Part shown: piece by piece, positions 31,944 to 35,401 of the stretch
How the letters are laid out: every line of letters begins with the position of its first letter
Position numbering within the stretch: position 1 is the stretch's first letter
From: JBLNDG01 sp050261415
GTDB taxonomy: Bacteria; Bacillota; Clostridia; Lutisporales; Lutisporaceae
Assembly: GCA_050261415.1 (NCBI GenBank)
Contig: JBLNDG010000158.1
Span: forward strand, 1-35,401
Reading direction: 5' to 3'
Length of the DNA: 35,401 nt
Position numbers and translations under genes: made by a program
Notes under the pieces: model-generated
The model's input: only the letters and a program-made list of their open reading frames with translations
Told to the model about the DNA's origin: nothing
The model's database searches: none

Positions 31944-33581
31944 CTATTCTTCCAGAAGGCTGTCTATTGCATACTCCATTACTTCAGGAAGTACTCCAAC
32001 AGAATATTTGATATTGAGCCTTTCTGTATACTTGTGTGCATCCTTGCCGTGCGGGCCAATTACGACTCCTGGAATACCCAGCTGTTTCAGGCTCTCCACA
32101 GGCAGCTCGTATATTCTTCCTGCCCCGGGCATGTTTTCGTACACCGAACTTATGCCGCTGTCATCCTTAAGACCTGTATAGCTAAGGTCGCTAATCCCCA
32201 TATAATAATCTTCCTTTTGAAAGGTTTCCCCAAATAACGACTGCCCATGTTTAATTATGCTGTCAACCACCTTCATAAGCTTCTTCATATTGGAGGAACT
32301 TTCATCAGGATATACTCCAGGATAATACGGAGGTTCAAATGCAATTATTATCATAGGGTCTTTCTCCGGATATCTTTCGTAGATTTCCTTTACAATATTG
32401 ATTGCTTTGGTTTGGTTGTCCAGGCCTTGTTTCTCCCACTCCCTGATTTTCTCCTCAAGATATGCATCAAACTCAACTCCATGCAATTTTTTTACACTTT
32501 CATATATCTCACTGTATGTTACCACCCTGAGCTTCAGCTTGTGCCTGTATACCTTCAGGCCGTATGTCTTTTCGTATTTTCTGCAGCTTTCCTCTATCAG
32601 TGAGGTTACATTGTCTGCCGCCTGTTTGCATAGTTCCTTCAACATATCAAGAATCTCCACTGAGGACCTGTTAAGTGTGATAATGTTGTAGTAAGAGGCT
32701 GTATAGAGCGGAGTCTGGACTGAATACAGACCCTTGAGGTCCACCTGCCTCAAGCATATTGGAGGAGGTGTCACGGCTCCCCTTGAAGTCTCACAAAAAT
32801 CTGTGTTCAAGCTTATAAGCCTATTTACCTCTGATGCCAATAAAATCGGATCAAGTCCGTCATATGGTTCTGCAGCATGAGTCTCCTTACCTGCAAAAAA
32901 GAACATTGGCATTATTTTACCGCAGGCGCCTATCTGCATGTACCTGATCTGGTCTTTGGCAGATTTGAACCCATAGGGCTCCGTCAGGAGCAGCGAGGTG
33001 AATTCATAGCCTTCTTCCCGCTGAAGCTTTTCAAGGTACTTTACCGCACCCAGCATGCCTTCTGAGTTGCTTTCCTCTCCCGGAACCCCCAGGAATAAAA
33101 TATTCCCGTCAAGTTCCTCCTGCATGGAGTATCCCCTCATAAGCTCAATATTCAATGCAACACCGAATTTCATATCGTTCACGCCTCGTCCGAACAGCCA
33201 ATCCCCAGATTCAAGGTCGGCAAGTGCTTCAGAATCAAGCTTTAATTCTTTGACTCTCTTGGTAAACTCTATGGGGTTAAAAGCCAGATGCTTCAGATGC
33301 CCATATTCTTCAATATCTACAACATCCGTGTGGCCAAGCAGTATTATTGTTTTGCGGCTCTTCGTCGTCCCTTTCAGGAGTGCCGCAACAAAATGCCTGT
33401 TGCAGCTGTCATTTTCAAGCTTGATAAGCTTCAACCCGTCACTGTTTCGCTTGAAATAATCCATCTGGCCCATTATATCATGCACTTTGAAGACAGTAAG
33501 GTTTTCACTTTCCGTACCGGAAATACCGGGCACAGCTAAAATCTCCAGGAATGTATCCATTAATCTGCCTTTGTCTATCAT
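31944..33581 (-). CDS. RocB-like M20/M25/M40-family peptidase
   Basis: Cytoplasmic zinc peptidase of 545 residues, the length of the RocB branch of the M20 family. The M20 pattern is clear: ILLGHTDVVD (zinc-ligand His and catalytic Asp), FGRGVNDMKFGVAL (bridging Asp), LGVPGEESNSEG (catalytic Glu-Glu), and GPHGKDAHKYTE near the C-terminus with the last His ligand. An insertion of about 200 residues in the dimerisation lid is typical of RocB. In Bacillus, rocB lies in the arginine-utilisation regulon, though its exact substrate is unproven. AGGAGG lies seven or so bases before the ATG. It has its own terminator, and the secreted double peptidase lies next on the same strand, so extracellular and intracellular peptide breakdown are neighbours. 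Confidence 0.9.
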   Translation of the reverse strand: MIDKGRLMDTFLEILAVPGISGTESENLTVFKVHDIMGQMDYFKRNSDGLKLIKLENDSCNRHFVAALLKGTTKSRKTIILLGHTDVVDIEEYGHLKHLAFNPIEFTKRVKELKLDSEALADLESGDWLFGRGVNDMKFGVALNIELMRGYSMQEELDGNILFLGVPGEESNSEGMLGAVKYLEKLQREEGYEFTSLLLTEPYGFKSAKDQIRYMQIGACGKIMPMFFFAGKETHAAEPYDGLDPILLASEVNRLISLNTDFCETSRGAVTPPPICLRQVDLKGLYSVQTPLYTASYYNIITLNRSSVEILDMLKELCKQAADNVTSLIEESCRKYEKTYGLKVYRHKLKLRVVTYSEIYESVKKLHGVEFDAYLEEKIREWEKQGLDNQTKAINIVKEIYERYPEKDPMIIIAFEPPYYPGVYPDESSSNMKKLMKVVDSIIKHGQSLFGETFQKEDYYMGISDLSYTGLKDDSGISSVYENMPGAGRIYELPVESLKQLGIPGVVIGPHGKDAHKYTERLNIKYSVGVLPEVMEYAIDSLLEE

Positions 33582-33854
33582 AAGTTCATCCTCCTGTGTA
33601 CCAATAATGATATGTCTTCTAATTTCTAATTTACCACATTAATATCATTTATTTAAGACTTATTTATTCAATACAAACATCTGTAAGAGCTATCAATAAG
33701 CCATATAGCCATTCTTTAATTTTGAAAGTAGAATGTCCATTGGTACCTTTTGTTGATTTCAAGTTTAAAAGTTGCATATTGCTAAATATTGTTATTTTTA
33801 TACTATTTATCTATTTGTTTACTGTTTTCCTCTCATTTCCTAATATTCCATATC
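33582..33854. other. AT-rich intergenic region between RocB and CXXX locus
   Basis: No gene is supported. On the minus strand TTGATA (33696-33691), 17 bases and TATTGA (33673-33668) could be a weak promoter for the RocB-like gene. A plus-strand frame from a TTG at 33722 translates to low-complexity hydrophobic sequence and lies upstream of a much better promoter, so I do not call it. Confidence 0.5.
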
Positions 33855-33883
33855 TTTACATTATTTGCATATATATGTATAAT
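33855..33883 (+). promoter_or_regulatory. promoter of the exporter/maturase locus
   Basis: TTTACA (33855-33860), 17 bases, TATAAT (33878-33883). Transcription would begin near 33890, about 40 bases before the exporter start codon. The promoter is intact although both genes behind it are damaged. Confidence 0.75.
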
Positions 33884-33928
33884 TATTATGTAAAATATAA
33901 TTGCAGTCCACATAACTACTCAAAAGGA

Positions 33929-34537
33929 ATGATAAAGTTGATACGAACAGCATTTAGAAGAGAACTTCTCTTATTTAGAAAAATTTATCCATACGTTAAC
34001 AAATATAAGATGCAGCTGATGGTTATTTTTGTATTCATTTTAACAGGAATAGGTTTAGGTCTACTCCAGCCTATCATCTGGGCAAAAATTCTGAACGGAA
34101 TGTTTATGAAAGATTTCAATATAATAACTACTAGCGCTATTTATATGATGCTACTATACTTACTTCAGGAGTCAGCAAATTTCCTAAGGCTCCATTTCCA
34201 TACCTATTTAAGTAATAACTTAGTGAATGATATAAAGCGCGATATGTACCAAAGTATCCTTAGCCTACCAATTAAAGCTTTTGCGGAAATAAATGATAAT
34301 TACTACAGCAATATTGCACAAACACTTTCTGGAATTAAAGAAGTCCGAAGCCTTATGTTAAAGGATGAAAAACACAAAGAATTCTTATCCTTGTCTAACC
34401 TTTTAAAAAGTAAGAACATTCATATTAATATATTGAATAATATGTCAGAGTCTCTATCACATAGTGTAAGTTTTACTATGAATATCGCTATCATCAGAAA
34501 ATGGTTTTATACCCGTTTTCTTAGGAGAAAGCAATAA
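33929..34537 (+). pseudogene. ABC exporter membrane domain, internally deleted
   Basis: Starts at ATG 33929 or, with better spacing to AAAGGA, TTG 33938. It opens with IRTAFRRELLLFRKIYPYV and two membrane helices (MQLMVIFVFILTGIGLGLLQ; ITTSAIYMMLLYLL), then the coupling-helix region SILSLPIKAFAEI. The next residues, NDNYYSNIAQTLSGIKEVRSL, belong about 85 residues later in an ABC_membrane domain, so helices 3 and 4 are missing in frame. Family similarity ends at about SHSVSFTMNIA (near 34480), where the sequence changes frame into maturase. The ATPase half is gone. Intact proteins of this type export modified peptides, which fits the maturase that follows. Confidence 0.75.
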
Positions 34538-35315
34538 AAGAAAACCTTCACATTTTCAAATAACAGGTGCTAATTCATATAATATCGATGAAAATACTAT
34601 TATTGTATGTGATAACACTTCACATGTCCCCGAGTTCTTTAATGGGACCTGTATATTACTATTATCCAAAAATAACCTAGCAAACCTAAGTCAGTTGATC
34701 ACCGGTATGTACCCTGCTGTAAGCAGAGTTAATCTTATCCCGGAGGATATCGAAAAATGGGATGCTGAAGATATAAAACTCTATGAGAGTGAGCTTGACA
34801 AGCTAGTTCAATTTATCTCAGTTATATATGATAACAGTAATGCTTTGGAATTAAACGTGTTCACTGATATTCTCAATTTGGATAAAATGTGCAATTGTGA
34901 TTGCGGGAGCAGCACTTACTCCCTTGCACCCAACGGTAAAATCTATTTGTGCCCGGCCTTTTATTTTAATAGCTCTGATGAATCCATAGGGGATTTGGAT
35001 AAGGGTATTAATATTGAGAATGCGTATTTATTGGATATTGAAAATGCCCCAATCTGCTCGGAATGTGATGCTTACCATTGCAGGCGCTGTAAACATATGA
35101 ACAAAAAAATAACCAATGAAATAAATACCCCAACAAGAATACAGTGCATTTTAAGCCACATTGAGCGTACTAAGTCCATGAAGCTCCAAAGGGAACTTCT
35201 GAATAAAAAGAATATAGCCTTTATAGGTCATATTGATGAAATTGATTATATAGATCCCTTGGACAAGCTATTACTAAAATCAAGTCCAGCTAAGAAAAGT
35301 CAAGCAGAAAAATAA
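34500..35315 (+). pseudogene. CXXX-repeat peptide maturase, 5'-truncated
   Basis: An open frame enters from the exporter fragment without a proper start and runs to 35315. It reads FIPVFLGESNKRKPSHF, then TIIVCDNTSHVPEFF and RVNLIPEDIEKW. The Cys-rich C-terminal part is diagnostic: MCNCDCGSSTYSLAPNGK, IYLCPAFYF, IGDLDKGI, then APICSECDAYHCRRCKHMN and NTPTRIQCILSHIER. This matches the CXXX-repeat peptide maturase family, whose SPASM-like cysteines bind iron-sulfur clusters and which act on peptides with repeated Cys-x-x-x units. About 60-100 N-terminal residues are missing. An internal ATG at 34707 could in principle start a shorter protein. No CXXX precursor is visible within the window. Confidence 0.78.
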
Positions 35316-35401
35316 AAAAGTCAGAAATATCAAGCGGGACAAAAAAGGGTAACCTTAACAAAGCTTTTTCAGGCATTGAAAAAACCGTACCTTGACAATG
35401 T
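35316..35401 (+). other. window end, nothing recognised
   Basis: The 86 bases after the maturase stop codon show no start with ribosome site and no CXXX-repeat precursor. A TTGACA at 35390-35395 could be the -35 of a promoter continuing beyond the window. Confidence 0.3.

Noticed and set aside
33722..33928. An N-terminal extension of the exporter fragment from a TTG at 33722
   Set aside because: The translation is low-complexity hydrophobic sequence upstream of a TTTACA-17-TATAAT promoter and a better start at 33929/33938.
1..35401. CRISPR arrays, insertion sequences, attachment sites or prophage genes
   Set aside because: No regularly spaced repeats, transposase or integrase patterns, or tRNA-end duplications were found on reading; the only tRNA is flanked by its own promoter and terminator.

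Overview
The window looks like a chromosomal stretch of a spore-former-type Clostridia (Firmicutes). The evidence is the strong AGGAGG ribosome sites, frequent TTG/GTG starts, AT-rich intergenic DNA, many Rho-independent terminators, and family content: a GH65 phosphorylase operon, butyrate kinase, a RocB-like peptidase, an ABC-F leader, an ECF sigma/anti-sigma pair and a CXXX-repeat RiPP locus. I cannot name a genus from sequence alone.

Layout. 0.1-5.9 kb (minus): a disaccharide operon, with a binding protein lacking a lipobox, two permeases (one with an extra extracytoplasmic domain) and a GH65 phosphorylase. 6.0-6.7 kb (plus): a predicted flavinylated FMN-binding protein and a one-repeat YccF protein. 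6.9-9.0 kb (minus): a CBO0543-type membrane protein, then a PadR regulator and alpha/beta hydrolase behind a promoter loaded with two palindromic operators. 9.1-10.7 kb (plus): a MerR regulator cut down to its DNA-binding domain, then a Panacea antitoxin/MazF-like toxin pair. 10.8 kb: tRNA-Arg(ACG). 11.2-12.7 kb: an amino-acid permease. 12.7-13.0 kb (minus): a small HesB-like reading frame interrupted by one in-frame TGA directly before Cys and followed by a SECIS-like hairpin, a strong selenoprotein candidate. 13.1-14.9 kb (minus): ECF sigma factor, anti-sigma factor and B-box membrane protein. 15.0-17.1 kb (minus): a HAD phosphatase and a DUF4097 repeat protein. 17.3-18.0 kb: a broken butyrate kinase. 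18.3-20.8 kb: a tiny zinc-ribbon protein, a CBS-ACT protein and an M1 peptidase lipoprotein. 20.9-23.2 kb: a broken 7TMR-DISM sensor kinase. 23.4-25.7 kb: AEC and NhaC transporters. 25.8-26.5 kb: an ABC-F remnant that still has a complete attenuator leader. 26.6-27.8 kb: a lone BrxD-like (DUF2791) ATPase. 27.9-33.6 kb (minus): a 1301-residue M28-M14 double peptidase and a RocB-like M20 peptidase. 33.7-35.3 kb (plus): a collapsed CXXX-repeat-peptide locus, with an exporter fragment fused to a maturase fragment.

Two themes stand out. First, recoding and small-gene biology: the UGA gene, the 57-residue YccF, the 51-residue zinc ribbon and the ABC-F leader peptide. Second, decay by internal deletion: butyrate kinase, the sensor kinase, ABC-F, the exporter/maturase, and probably MerR and YccF, have lost internal or C-terminal blocks while their promoters, starts or ends remain. 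All function calls come from reading the sequence and from family knowledge; no database search was run.
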